Shown here one piece after another: positions 1 through 7,778 of a stretch of 34,339 nucleotides of DNA (position 1 is its first letter; each line of letters begins with the position of its first letter). Position numbers and translations under genes: made by a program. Under the pieces are notes generated by a model. It saw only the letters and a program-made list of their open reading frames with translations, searched no databases and was not told the origin of the DNA. Source of the stretch: Patescibacteria group bacterium. Lineage in GTDB: Bacteria; Patescibacteriota; Patescibacteriia; JAGPKW01. Location: assembly GCA_021734125.1 (NCBI GenBank), contig JAIPJN010000005.1, forward strand, positions 1 through 34,339, in the 5' to 3' direction.

Positions 1-158
1 TTGTTAGAGTTGATTATATTATAAAAGGTAATGAAGTTTATATTTTAGAAATCAATACCATTCCTGGTATGACAAAAAATAGCTTAATTCCTAAGGCTAT
101 TAAATATATGAATTTAGATTTGAAAGATTTAATTTTTGAAATAATCAAATATAGTTAA
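1..158 (+). CDS. ddl: D-alanine--D-alanine ligase, C-terminal end (partial)
   Basis: The reading frame is open from the window edge (first full codon at base 3) to a TAA at 156-158, giving about 51 residues. It contains EINTIPGMTKNSLIPKA, which matches the C-terminal ATP-grasp signature of D-Ala-D-Ala ligases (usually E-V/I-N-T-x-P-G-M-T, then S and P), where the Glu and Asn bind the metal ions of ATP. The enzyme joins two D-alanines in the cytoplasm for the peptidoglycan stem peptide. The N-terminal and central domains lie outside the window. ftsK starts 10 bases downstream, so the two are probably cotranscribed. Assignment rests on this one motif, but it is distinctive. Confidence 0.85.
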   Translation, partial: VRVDYIIKGNEVYILEINTIPGMTKNSLIPKAIKYMNLDLKDLIFEIIKYS

Positions 159-168
159 AAATAAAAAT

Positions 169-2442
169 ATGGGTAGACCAAAAGGTTCAAAAAATAAAAA
201 ACATAAAACAGTAAAATCTCCTTCAAAATCTCCTTCAAAAGAAAAGTATAAAAGTGATCCTATTATAGAGATAAGTCCTGAGATTAAAAGAACTATAGTT
301 CTTATATTTTGGATTTTAATTGCTATTTTATTTTTACTTGCTTTATTTGATTTGGCAGGACAATTTGGTTTTATATTGAATGATAGTTTATCATTTTTAA
401 TGGGGAAGGCTAGATGGTTTTTTGTTTTTGTATTTTTAATAACTCTTCTTTTAAGGTTTTTTAAAAGAAAACAGAAAAATGATTACAAATATTTTTTAGG
501 TAGTATTATTTTCTTTTTATCTGTTTTTGGATTTTTTATGCTTTTTGGTACTCCTTCAGATTTGAGTATTAAATTTTATGGAGATGGTGGAATATTAGGA
601 TTTCTTTTTGCTAAACTTTTCATTAAATATACTGGTGATATAGCTACATTTTTTATTTTATTTACTTTCGCTTTTATAGGATTTATATTAATGTTTGATG
701 AAGAATTTTTAAATAAATTTAAATCAAAAACTGTAGAAAATGAAGATTCTGATTTAGAAGATGAAGAAATAATAAAAAAAGCAAAAGAATTGAAGCCTTT
801 TAAAAATAAAAAATTATCTAAAAGAGAAAAAAAGTTTATTCATGATCTACAAGAGGAAACTGTTATTGCTTCTCCTGAAGATAGCAAGAAAAAGAAAAAA
901 TCTAAGAAAGTTACTCCACTTCCTAATAATTTAGAAAACTCTCTAAATAATGCTACTTCTAAAAAATATAATTTACCAAAGAAAGAAATTTATTTACCTT
1001 TAAATTTACTTTCTGATATTGAACCTACACCTGTTTCTGCTGGGGATGTTGAGCTTAAAAAACAAATAATATCTCAAACTTTAGAAAATTTTAATATACC
1101 TGTTGAAATGGGTAAAGTTAGAGTCGGTCCTGCTGTTACTCAATACACATTTAAGCCTTCAGATGGAGTTAAACTTCAAAAGATAGTTAATTTACAAAGT
1201 GATTTAGCTTTATCTCTTGCTGCAAAATCTTTAAGAATGGAAGCTCCTATTCCAGGTAAATCTCTTGTTGGTATTGAAATTCCAAATGAAAAATCTTCTA
1301 TAGTTTCACTTAAAGATCTTTTACAGAGTCCTAGTTTTAAAACTAGAAAAACAAATTTAACTTTAGTTTTAGGAAAAGATGTTTCTGCTAATGTTTTCAC
1401 TGCGGATTTAGGAAGAATGCCTCATCTTTTGGTTGCAGGAGCAACTGGAACAGGTAAAACTGTTTGTTTGCATGGTATTATAGCTTCGCTTATGTATCAA
1501 AATTCTCCTGACGATTTAAAATTTATAATGATAGATCCTAAAAGAGTTGAAATGACTTTATATAATGGGATTCCTTATTTAATAACACCTCCTGTTACAG
1601 ACAGTAGAAAAATCGTCAATGTTTTTAAATGGGCTGTTTCTGAAATGGATAGAAGATATCAACTTCTTGCTTCTAGTAAAAAAAGAGATATTGATTCTTA
1701 TAATAGTTCTGTTTCAAATAATGAAAAAATTCCTAAAATAGTTATTGTTGTTGATGAACTTGCTGATCTTATGATGCTTGCAAGGCAAGAAATAGAACCT
1801 TGTATAATTAGAATTGCTCAACTTGCTCGTGCTGTTGGTATACATCTTATTCTTGCTACTCAAAGACCTTCTGTTAATGTTATTACCGGACTTATAAAAG
1901 CAAATATTCCTGCTAGAATTTCTTTTTCTGTTACTTCATCTGTTGATTCTAAAACCATTTTAGATTCTGTAGGGGCTGAAAAACTTTTAGGAAAAGGGGA
2001 TATGCTTTTTTCTTCAGCTGAAATTTCAAAATCTGTTCGTATTCAAGGTACTTATGTCTCTGATGAAGAAATAAAAAATATAGTTCTTCATTTAAAATCA
2101 ATGGATTTTGATATTGAATATGATAATACTGTTGTTGAAAGACCTTCTATAAAAAATGGTGTTTCAGCTGGTGATTTTTCTGGTGCAGATGATGATTTAT
2201 TTGAAGAAGCTGCAAATGAAATTATATCATCTAAAAAAGCTTCTACTTCTTATCTTCAGAGAAAACTTAGAATTGGTTATGCAAGAGCTGCTAGATTAAT
2301 GGATTTATTAGAAGAGGCTGGAGTTGTTGGTCCTTCTGAAGGTTCAAAAGGAAGAGATGTTTTAATTGATTCATTTGATGATCTTTATTCTAATTCTAGT
2401 TCTTCTTCTGATCCTTTTGTTTCAGAAGAAGCAGAAGAATAG
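169..2442 (+). CDS. ftsK: DNA translocase FtsK/SpoIIIE
   Basis: This is a 757-residue septal DNA pump that moves chromosome ends into daughter cells at division. After a short Lys/Ser-rich start (with an SPSK repeat) come four hydrophobic segments at about residues 42-62, 81-99, 108-127 and 145-175. A charged Lys/Glu-rich linker runs to about 270 and is short for the family. The motor follows, with Walker A GATGTGKT at 424-431 and Walker B VIVVDELADLM near 525-535. The C-terminal 65 residues resemble the winged-helix gamma domain that reads polar DNA signals (STSYLQRKLRIGYARAARLM). The tail is Ser/Glu-rich. No Shine-Dalgarno sequence precedes the ATG. It follows ddl by 10 bases and probably shares its promoter. 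Confidence 0.96.
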   Translation: MGRPKGSKNKKHKTVKSPSKSPSKEKYKSDPIIEISPEIKRTIVLIFWILIAILFLLALFDLAGQFGFILNDSLSFLMGKARWFFVFVFLITLLLRFFKRKQKNDYKYFLGSIIFFLSVFGFFMLFGTPSDLSIKFYGDGGILGFLFAKLFIKYTGDIATFFILFTFAFIGFILMFDEEFLNKFKSKTVENEDSDLEDEEIIKKAKELKPFKNKKLSKREKKFIHDLQEETVIASPEDSKKKKKSKKVTPLPNNLENSLNNATSKKYNLPKKEIYLPLNLLSDIEPTPVSAGDVELKKQIISQTLENFNIPVEMGKVRVGPAVTQYTFKPSDGVKLQKIVNLQSDLALSLAAKSLRMEAPIPGKSLVGIEIPNEKSSIVSLKDLLQSPSFKTRKTNLTLVLGKDVSANVFTADLGRMPHLLVAGATGTGKTVCLHGIIASLMYQNSPDDLKFIMIDPKRVEMTLYNGIPYLITPPVTDSRKIVNVFKWAVSEMDRRYQLLASSKKRDIDSYNSSVSNNEKIPKIVIVVDELADLMMLARQEIEPCIIRIAQLARAVGIHLILATQRPSVNVITGLIKANIPARISFSVTSSVDSKTILDSVGAEKLLGKGDMLFSSAEISKSVRIQGTYVSDEEIKNIVLHLKSMDFDIEYDNTVVERPSIKNGVSAGDFSGADDDLFEEAANEIISSKKASTSYLQRKLRIGYARAARLMDLLEEAGVVGPSEGSKGRDVLIDSFDDLYSNSSSSSDPFVSEEAEE

Positions 2443-2505
2443 TAAAAATTTAGTAAATATTTATTTTATTTTATTATTAAATTAATCTATATAAGATATT
2501 ATTAT

Positions 2506-2530
2506 AAAGTAGCTACTTTTGCATTTTTTT
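2506..2530 (+). terminator. possible weak terminator after ftsK
   Basis: The palindrome AAAGTAGCTACTTT (2506-2519) can fold into a stem of about five pairs. It is followed by TGC and A, then a T run. The stem is short and A/T-rich, so termination here is only a possibility. It sits between ftsK and the next promoter. Confidence 0.3.
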
Positions 2531-2556
2531 ACCCTGGTGATAAATTGTGTATAATC

Positions 2557-2565
2557 TGTTATAAT
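2557..2565 (+). promoter_or_regulatory. extended -10 promoter for the HTH-recA operon
   Basis: TGTTATAAT is a perfect extended -10 element (TGnTATAAT). A second TATAAT lies ten bases upstream at 2550-2555. No good -35 is visible, as expected for extended -10 promoters. Transcription should start near 2572, giving a leader of only about 15 bases before the ATG at 2587. Confidence 0.6.
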
Positions 2566-2586
2566 CTATATAGATAATATAAAAAT

Positions 2587-3252
2587 ATGGAGCTTTCTTT
2601 TGTTTTAAAAAAAATTAGACTAGTTCAAAAAATAACTCAAGAAGAGCTTGCTTCTTCTTTTGTTTGTGATGTTTCTGAAATACAAGCATTAGAAAATGGT
2701 TATTATAATAGATTTATTTCTAAAAAAAAGATAAGAAAAATTTTAAAATTATATTCAAAAAAATTTGATTTAAATTATAAATATTTATTGAAATTATATA
2801 AAAATAATTTTAAAGATTATATTAAAAATAGATCTTGTATTTTTTTAGAAACTGATAATTTTAATCGGAAAAATATATTTTTACCAAATGTTGCTAAATA
2901 TTTACTTATATTTATTTTTAGTTTTAGTTTTATTTTTTATTTTTCTTTACAAATTAAAGATAAATATGAACCACCATTATTGCAGGTTATAAATCCTGTC
3001 TCTGATTATAAAACAAATGATAAAAAGATACTTGTTTATGGAAAAAGTGTTCCTGAGACTTCTTTAACTGTAAACAATAAAGAAATTTATATTGATGGCG
3101 ATGGAAGTTTTTCTTTTGAAATTTCTTTACATAAAGGTGTAAATATTTTAAAATTTGTAGCATCTAAAAAAGGAAGTAAAGAAAATGTAATAATTAAAAG
3201 AGTATTTTTAGAGGAGGAAAACCAGGTTGCTAAATTAGATAAATCTAAATGA
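2587..3252 (+). CDS. RodZ-like HTH membrane protein
   Basis: This 221-residue protein has a cytoplasmic helix-turn-helix of the Xre/RodZ type at about 5-65 ([19 protein letters not shown] then [10 protein letters not shown]). A linker follows, then one membrane segment near 105-124 (very Phe-rich). The C-terminal domain, about 130-212, looks like a small beta-sandwich of the glucodextranase-B type ([26 protein letters not shown]). The order HTH, membrane, outer beta domain is that of RodZ, which ties MreB to the cell wall. It is shorter than Escherichia coli RodZ and only loosely similar, so RodZ-like is safer than RodZ. recA follows after 7 bases in the same transcript. DNA binding has not been shown and may not be its role. 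Confidence 0.75.
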   Translation: MELSFVLKKIRLVQKITQEELASSFVCDVSEIQALENGYYNRFISKKKIRKILKLYSKKFDLNYKYLLKLYKNNFKDYIKNRSCIFLETDNFNRKNIFLPNVAKYLLIFIFSFSFIFYFSLQIKDKYEPPLLQVINPVSDYKTNDKKILVYGKSVPETSLTVNNKEIYIDGDGSFSFEISLHKGVNILKFVASKKGSKENVIIKRVFLEEENQVAKLDKSK

Positions 3253-3259
3253 TAAAATT

Positions 3260-4276
3260 ATGTCAGAAAAAAAAGATAGTAAAAAAGATAATATAAATAA
3301 AAAAAATGAAGCTGTTGATTTAGCTTTAGATCAAATAAAAACTAAATTTGGAAAAGGTTCAATTATGAAAATGGGTGAAGCTACTACGATGGATCTTGAT
3401 TGTGTTTCTACTGGATGTCTTTCTTTAGATATTGCTGTAGGTAAGGGGTTACCTAGAGGTAGAGTTGTTGAAGTATATGGTCCAGAATCTTCTGGTAAAA
3501 CTACAGTAGCTCAACATGTTATAGCAGAAGTTCAAAAAAATGGCGGTGTTGCTGCTTTTGTTGATGCAGAACATGCTTTGGATCCTGCTTATGCTAGAAA
3601 AATTGGAGTTAATATAGATAATTTAATAATTTCTCAGCCAGATTATGGTGAACAAGCCTTGGAGATAGTTGAAACTTTAGTTAGATCTAATGCTGTTGAT
3701 GTTATTGTTGTTGATTCAGTTGCTGCTCTTACTCCTAAAGCAGAAATAGAAGGTGATATGGGGGATTCTCATATGGGACTTCAAGCTAGGCTTATGAGCC
3801 AAGCTTTGAGAAAACTTACTGGCGTTATAAGTAGAACAAAAACTGTTTTAGTTTTTATAAATCAAATCAGACAAAAAATAGGTATTGTTTTTGGAAATCC
3901 TGAAACTACTACGGGAGGGAATGCTCTGAAATTTTACTCTTCTGTAAGAATTGAAATTAGAAGATCTGCACAAATAAAACAAGGCGATAGTATAATTGGT
4001 AATCAAGTTAAAGTAAAAATTGTAAAGAATAAGGTAGCTCCTCCTTTTAAGACTTGTGTTTTTGATATCATGTATAATGAAGGTATTTCTGTTTCTGGTG
4101 ATGTTCTTTTGCTTGGAGTTGAAAAGGGAGTTATTGATAAAAAAGGTAATTCATATAGTTATGGAGATTTGAAGTTGGGTGTAGGTAAAGAAACTGCTAA
4201 AACTTTTTTAAGAGAAAATCCTAAAACCTTACTTGAAATAAGGAATAAAATATTGGAAATAATAAACAAAGTTTAA
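3260..4276 (+). CDS. recA: RecA recombinase
   Basis: RecA, at 338 residues, forms ATP-dependent filaments on single-stranded DNA, pairs homologous strands and triggers SOS cleavage. Walker A GPESSGKT sits near residues 74-81. The DAEHALDP region, the Walker B strand [12 protein letters not shown], loop L1 ([14 protein letters not shown]), the [10 protein letters not shown] segment and loop L2 ([16 protein letters not shown]) are all present. The acidic C-terminal tail of many RecA proteins is missing: it ends at the ILEIINKV helix. The N-terminus has an extra Lys/Asp/Asn-rich stretch of about 12 residues. It is cotranscribed with the RodZ-like gene and followed by a hairpin terminator. No LexA-type operator was recognised upstream. 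Confidence 0.98.
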   Translation: MSEKKDSKKDNINKKNEAVDLALDQIKTKFGKGSIMKMGEATTMDLDCVSTGCLSLDIAVGKGLPRGRVVEVYGPESSGKTTVAQHVIAEVQKNGGVAAFVDAEHALDPAYARKIGVNIDNLIISQPDYGEQALEIVETLVRSNAVDVIVVDSVAALTPKAEIEGDMGDSHMGLQARLMSQALRKLTGVISRTKTVLVFINQIRQKIGIVFGNPETTTGGNALKFYSSVRIEIRRSAQIKQGDSIIGNQVKVKIVKNKVAPPFKTCVFDIMYNEGISVSGDVLLLGVEKGVIDKKGNSYSYGDLKLGVGKETAKTFLRENPKTLLEIRNKILEIINKV

Positions 4277-4297
4277 ACAAAAACATTTTTTGTAAAT

Positions 4298-4329
4298 AAA
4301 AGTTTCACTTTAAAAGGTGAAACTTTTTT
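4298..4329 (+). terminator. Rho-independent terminator after recA
   Basis: An 11-pair stem AAAAGTTTCAC / GTGAAACTTTT (4298-4308 with 4317-4327) has an 8-base loop. Its 3' arm runs into a T stretch. It ends the HTH-recA transcript 22 bases after the recA stop. Confidence 0.85.
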
Positions 4330-4428
4330 ATTTTAAAAAATTAATCTAAATATAAGGTTATTTTCATATAATTTTAATTATTTTGTTTTAGTATTCTAAT
4401 ATCTATTTTAATTTTAAAAAATTGTTTT

Positions 4429-4989
4429 ATGAAAAAAATTAAAGTCTATTTTATTTTTATACTTTCTTTTTTATTTTTAATTATTTTATATATATTTTTT
4501 ATTTCTTTTATTTTAAAAGATTTGAGTAAAACTAGTTTAAAAAAATCTAATTTTAAAGTTTTAGAAAATGAAAATTTATTAGTTTCTAATAAGGTAGTAA
4601 AAAATGAAAAGTATAATTTTGAAATTCAATCTCCTTATAAAACTGAATTTAAAAATGATTATAAATTTTTAACTTTAAAAGATGAAAATTGCGTTTTAAA
4701 TATCGTTTCATTTATTAATAATGATATTAAAAATGTTTGTGATTGGGTTGAAAAAGAATGTTTAGATTTAGAATGTTCAAATTATATTTGTGAATATTAT
4801 AAAAATGATTGGTATAAAGTTAGATATTTTGGTGATTTTATGGGTTCTTCTGATTATGAACTTGTATATAAATATAATAATTATATTTATTCAGCTAATT
4901 TAGAGTGTTTTTCTTATGAATTGGATAATTATAAAAATCCTTTATTTTCGAATTTAATTTTAAATTTTAATGTAAAAAAAGATGATTAA
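4429..4989 (+). CDS. small membrane-anchored protein, unknown
   Basis: Family not recognised. The 186-residue product begins with a long hydrophobic helix (about residues 5-31, Phe/Ile/Leu-rich) that should anchor it in the membrane, with the rest outside. A polar linker of about 25 residues follows, then a compact domain of about 120 residues rich in Tyr, Asn and Asp. This domain holds six Cys in its middle and end (NCVLN, NVCDW, ECLDLECSNYICEYY, LECFSY), so disulfides are likely if it is exported. Its last 8 bases overlap the start of the next gene, so the two are translationally coupled. The neighbour is a secreted C39-like/beta-helix protein, and the pair may work together at the surface; that is inferred from coupling only. 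Confidence 0.7.
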   Translation: MKKIKVYFIFILSFLFLIILYIFFISFILKDLSKTSLKKSNFKVLENENLLVSNKVVKNEKYNFEIQSPYKTEFKNDYKFLTLKDENCVLNIVSFINNDIKNVCDWVEKECLDLECSNYICEYYKNDWYKVRYFGDFMGSSDYELVYKYNNYIYSANLECFSYELDNYKNPLFSNLILNFNVKKDD

Positions 4990-7702
4990 AAAAATACTAA
5001 AATTATTTATATTAATAACTATTTTGTTTTTTTATAGAAATACTTATGCAAAAATTATAGAAAATGTATTATTTAAATCTCAAGTTCCTCCTGGGTCTTG
5101 GAGTAGGACTTTAAATTGTGGCCAAACTAGCGTAATTATTGCTAATTCTTATTATAATAATTCATCTATATCTGAAGAAGATATAAAAAATATTGATATT
5201 TGGTTAAATGAAAAATTTTCTGATCCTATAAGAGATTTTAATGGATATTATACTAATACTACTAAATTAAAAACTTTATGTTCTGATTATTTTGATATGG
5301 ATTATTGCACTATAAATTCTGGGGAAAATTTATTTTCTTTTTTAAAAGAGCAAATAAATTTAGGTAATTTATCAATTTTACAAGTTAGAGTAAAAATGAA
5401 ACTTACTAAAGTTCCTCATTTTATGGTTTTTTTAGGGTATGATAATGATTTTGTTTATTTTCATGATCCTGGTCAGTCTAAAGGAAGCTATGTTAAATTT
5501 AAAATACAAGATTTTTTAGAAGTTTGGGAAAATCAAAATTTTAATTATTTATTATTTCAAAAAAATAAAAAAGAAGACAAAGAAGATGAGGTTGTAAATT
5601 TTTTAAAAATAAAAGAAGTAAATGCTAAAGAAAATAAAAATCTTGAAAATAATATTATAATTGATGAAAATAATGACGAAAATATTGAAAATAATGATGA
5701 AATTGATGATGCTATAATTGATAATGAAAATAATAATGTAGGAGCGAACAATGTTTCCCCAATTAACGAAAATGATTCAAATGCAAATAATGAAGATGAT
5801 GACGAAAATATTGAAAATGATGATGATGTAGGGGCGAACATTGTTCGCCCAATTGATGAAAATAATTTAGATAATAATGTAGGGGCGAACATTGTTCGCC
5901 CAATTGATGAACATGATTTAGATGATAATTCTGAACAAGAAGAAGAATATGGCTATATTACTAATGAAAATATATTAGTTTTAGGGCCTTATTTAAAAAT
6001 AGATTTAAATCCTCATCATGCTTCTACATCAACTCCAAAGGTTGATGTAGAGGAGAACGGTGTTCTCCCGATTGATGATGAAAATAATGATAATAACGAT
6101 GAGGATGAAAATGATGATAATAATAGTGACGAAAATACTGAAAATACCGATGATAATAATGACGAAAATACCGAAAACATCGAAAACGATGAAAATAACG
6201 ATAATGACAATAATGATGAAAACATTGAAAATAACGATAATGACAATAATGATGAAAACATTGAAAATGATGATAATAACAATAATGATGAAAATAACGA
6301 TGATGACGAAAATGATGATAATAATAATGACGAAAATGATGAAAACATTGAAAATGATGATAATAACAATAATGATGAAAATACTGAAAATACCGATGAT
6401 AATAATGACGAAAATACCGAAAATATTGTAAACGATGAAAACAATAATAATGATGAAAATAATGATGATGACGAAAATGACGAAAACGAAAATGATGGAA
6501 ATGATGAAGCTGATGAAAATGAAGAAAGTTTAGAGGTTAATAATTTATTTGGAGAATTAAATTCTGATATTACCTTAACCCCAGAAATTCCTTATACTAT
6601 AAATAGTGAATTTATTGTTCCTCAAAACGTAATATTAACAATATTACCTGGTGTTAAAATTTTATTTGGTGTAAATGGATCTTTAATTGTTGAAGGTAAA
6701 ATAGAATCTTTAGGTTCTTCTCAAAATAAAATTATTTTTACTACAAGTAAAACTGAAAATCCTGTAGAAAATTCTTGGAAATGGATAAAAATAAAGAATA
6801 GTGGTGAAGCAGTTTTTAATTGGACTATTATTGAATATGGTGGTTATGATTATTTATCAGGTGAAAAAAGAGCTCCTATAATAATTGATGGTGGTTATTT
6901 AGATGCTGATAATTTATATATTAAAAATATTGATAATGATTGTATAAAAGCAAATTTTTCTTATCTTAATATAAAAAATTCAAGTTTTAAAAATTGTAGA
7001 TATGGTTTAAATTTAACTAATTCCGAAGGTATTATAAAAGATTCTTTATTTTTAGAAAATTTTAATGGTTTTGTAATAAATAATTCTTTTTCTGATTTAA
7101 TTTTAAAAAATAATTCTATAAATAATTCTTTAGATTATTCTATAAAATTAATAAATTCTGTTCCTATGATTATTGATATGAATTATTCAGATAATAAATA
7201 TGATGAAATATTTTTAGATTTAAATTTAGATTTTGGAGATTATGTTTTAAGTAAAGGTATTTATTATGTTTTAAAAGTTAATTTATCAGAAAATACTAAT
7301 TTTACAATATCTCCTGGATGTGTTTTTAAGTCTTATAATTCTGGTTATTTTTCAGGAAGTTGGTATGTTAGATCAAATATTTTTAATGCTGTAGGAATGG
7401 AAAATTCTCCTATTATTTTTGATTCTTATTATGAAAATCCAGAACTTAATCAAAGGTGGGGAAAAATAAATTTTTATAATAATAATTTTTTAAATGCTGA
7501 AAATGTAATAATAAAAAATGGTGGTAGAAATTATTTTTTAGGAGAAAAAGGGTTTCCTATTTATTTAGAAAATGTAAAAAATATAAATGCTTTAAATATT
7601 TATTTATATAATAATTTTGAAAATGATTATTTTTATAAAAATAATTTAGAGGAATATACTTATAATCTAAATAATATTTATATAAATGATGAGGAAATAT
7701 AA
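4982..7702 (+). CDS. secreted C39-like cysteine peptidase domain + Asn/Asp/Glu linker + beta-helix
   Basis: This is a 906-residue mosaic. A signal peptide covers about 1-23, with cleavage likely after TYA. Residues about 26-190 look like a Peptidase_C39_2 domain: LNCGQTS places Cys46 as nucleophile, PHFMVFLGY gives His146 and YFHDPG gives Asp162, so the triad appears intact. Residues about 195-520 are almost only Asn, Asp, Glu and Ile, built from AAT/GAT/GAA triplets. They are interrupted by four peptides of the type VGANIVRPIDE that are encoded by GTAG-headed palindromes. From about 525 to the end it reads as a parallel beta-helix (PQNVILTILPGVKILFGVNG, then NxxIxxS-type coils). No cell-wall sorting signal is seen. 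It is likely an exported adhesin or enzyme on a flexible stalk; the substrate is unknown. Confidence 0.8.
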   Translation: MIKKILKLFILITILFFYRNTYAKIIENVLFKSQVPPGSWSRTLNCGQTSVIIANSYYNNSSISEEDIKNIDIWLNEKFSDPIRDFNGYYTNTTKLKTLCSDYFDMDYCTINSGENLFSFLKEQINLGNLSILQVRVKMKLTKVPHFMVFLGYDNDFVYFHDPGQSKGSYVKFKIQDFLEVWENQNFNYLLFQKNKKEDKEDEVVNFLKIKEVNAKENKNLENNIIIDENNDENIENNDEIDDAIIDNENNNVGANNVSPINENDSNANNEDDDENIENDDDVGANIVRPIDENNLDNNVGANIVRPIDEHDLDDNSEQEEEYGYITNENILVLGPYLKIDLNPHHASTSTPKVDVEENGVLPIDDENNDNNDEDENDDNNSDENTENTDDNNDENTENIENDENNDNDNNDENIENNDNDNNDENIENDDNNNNDENNDDDENDDNNNDENDENIENDDNNNNDENTENTDDNNDENTENIVNDENNNNDENNDDDENDENENDGNDEADENEESLEVNNLFGELNSDITLTPEIPYTINSEFIVPQNVILTILPGVKILFGVNGSLIVEGKIESLGSSQNKIIFTTSKTENPVENSWKWIKIKNSGEAVFNWTIIEYGGYDYLSGEKRAPIIIDGGYLDADNLYIKNIDNDCIKANFSYLNIKNSSFKNCRYGLNLTNSEGIIKDSLFLENFNGFVINNSFSDLILKNNSINNSLDYSIKLINSVPMIIDMNYSDNKYDEIFLDLNLDFGDYVLSKGIYYVLKVNLSENTNFTISPGCVFKSYNSGYFSGSWYVRSNIFNAVGMENSPIIFDSYYENPELNQRWGKINFYNNNFLNAENVIIKNGGRNYFLGEKGFPIYLENVKNINALNIYLYNNFENDYFYKNNLEEYTYNLNNIYINDEEI
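5738..5770 (+). repeat. GTAG-headed palindrome, in frame, copy 1 (degenerate)
   Basis: GTAGGAGCGAACAATGTTTC then CCCAATTAACGAA. It has the same layout as the two perfect copies downstream, but the outer stem is decayed: an inner AACA/TGTT pairing remains, with several mismatches outside. It encodes VGANNVSPINE. Looks like an older copy. Confidence 0.7.
5828..5860 (+). repeat. GTAG-headed palindrome, in frame, copy 2
   Basis: GTAG is followed by a perfect 9-pair inverted repeat with one central base, GGGCGAACATTGTTCGCCC (5832-5850), then AATTGATGAA. It is far more G+C-rich than its surroundings and encodes VGANIVRPIDE. Over 33 bases it is identical to copy 3. Confidence 0.85.
5879..5911 (+). 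repeat. GTAG-headed palindrome, in frame, copy 3
   Basis: Identical over 33 bases to copy 2 (palindrome at 5883-5901), 51 bases downstream, in the same reading frame and encoding the same VGANIVRPIDE peptide. The flanking Asn/Asp codons differ. Confidence 0.85.
6024..6051 (+). repeat. perfect hairpin abutting palindrome copy 4
   Basis: CTACATCAAC (6024-6033) pairs with GTTGATGTAG (6041-6050) around a 7-base loop. One more T-A pair lies outside. The right arm ends in the GTAG that heads the next palindrome, so two hairpins share this tetranucleotide. It lies inside the coding region. Confidence 0.7.
6047..6079 (+). repeat. GTAG-headed palindrome, in frame, copy 4 (different core)
   Basis: GTAG, then GGAGAACGGTGTTCTCC (6052-6068, a 7-pair stem with 3-base loop), then CCGATTGATGAT. 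The frame of the element is kept (encodes VEENGVLPIDD), but the stem sequence differs from copies 2 and 3 with compensating changes in both arms. Confidence 0.75.
6080..6530 (+). repeat. AAT/GAT/GAA triplet low-complexity tract
   Basis: About 450 bases made of AAT, AAC, GAT, GAC and GAA codons with occasional ATT or ACT. They encode Asn/Asp/Glu blocks such as NNDENIENDDNN in imperfect tandem. Because of the triplet pattern all frames stay open here, which produces long false ORFs on both strands. Likely prone to length change by slippage. Confidence 0.85.
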
Positions 7703-7724
7703 TATATATTTTGCTTATTTTATA

Positions 7725-7733
7725 TGTTATAAT
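7725..7733 (+). promoter_or_regulatory. extended -10 promoter of the secretion-like operon
   Basis: TGTTATAAT, identical to the box before the recA operon. The start should fall near 7740, about 39 bases before the ATG at 7779. This is the only clear promoter before the operon that runs to 18155. Confidence 0.6.
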
Positions 7734-7778
7734 TAAGGTGAAATAATTTAATTATTTGTTTTCTTTTGTTGTTTTTTT

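Noticed and set aside
5828-5911. CRISPR array
   Set aside because: Two identical repeats with one 18-base gap, palindromic and in frame in a coding gene; no spacers of regular length and no cas genes.
5557-6444. Long ORFs on the minus strand and in another plus frame over the Asn/Asp/Glu tract
   Set aside because: They exist because AAT/GAT/GAA triplets lack stops in other frames. The products are Ser/Phe or Met/Ile monotony with no motif.
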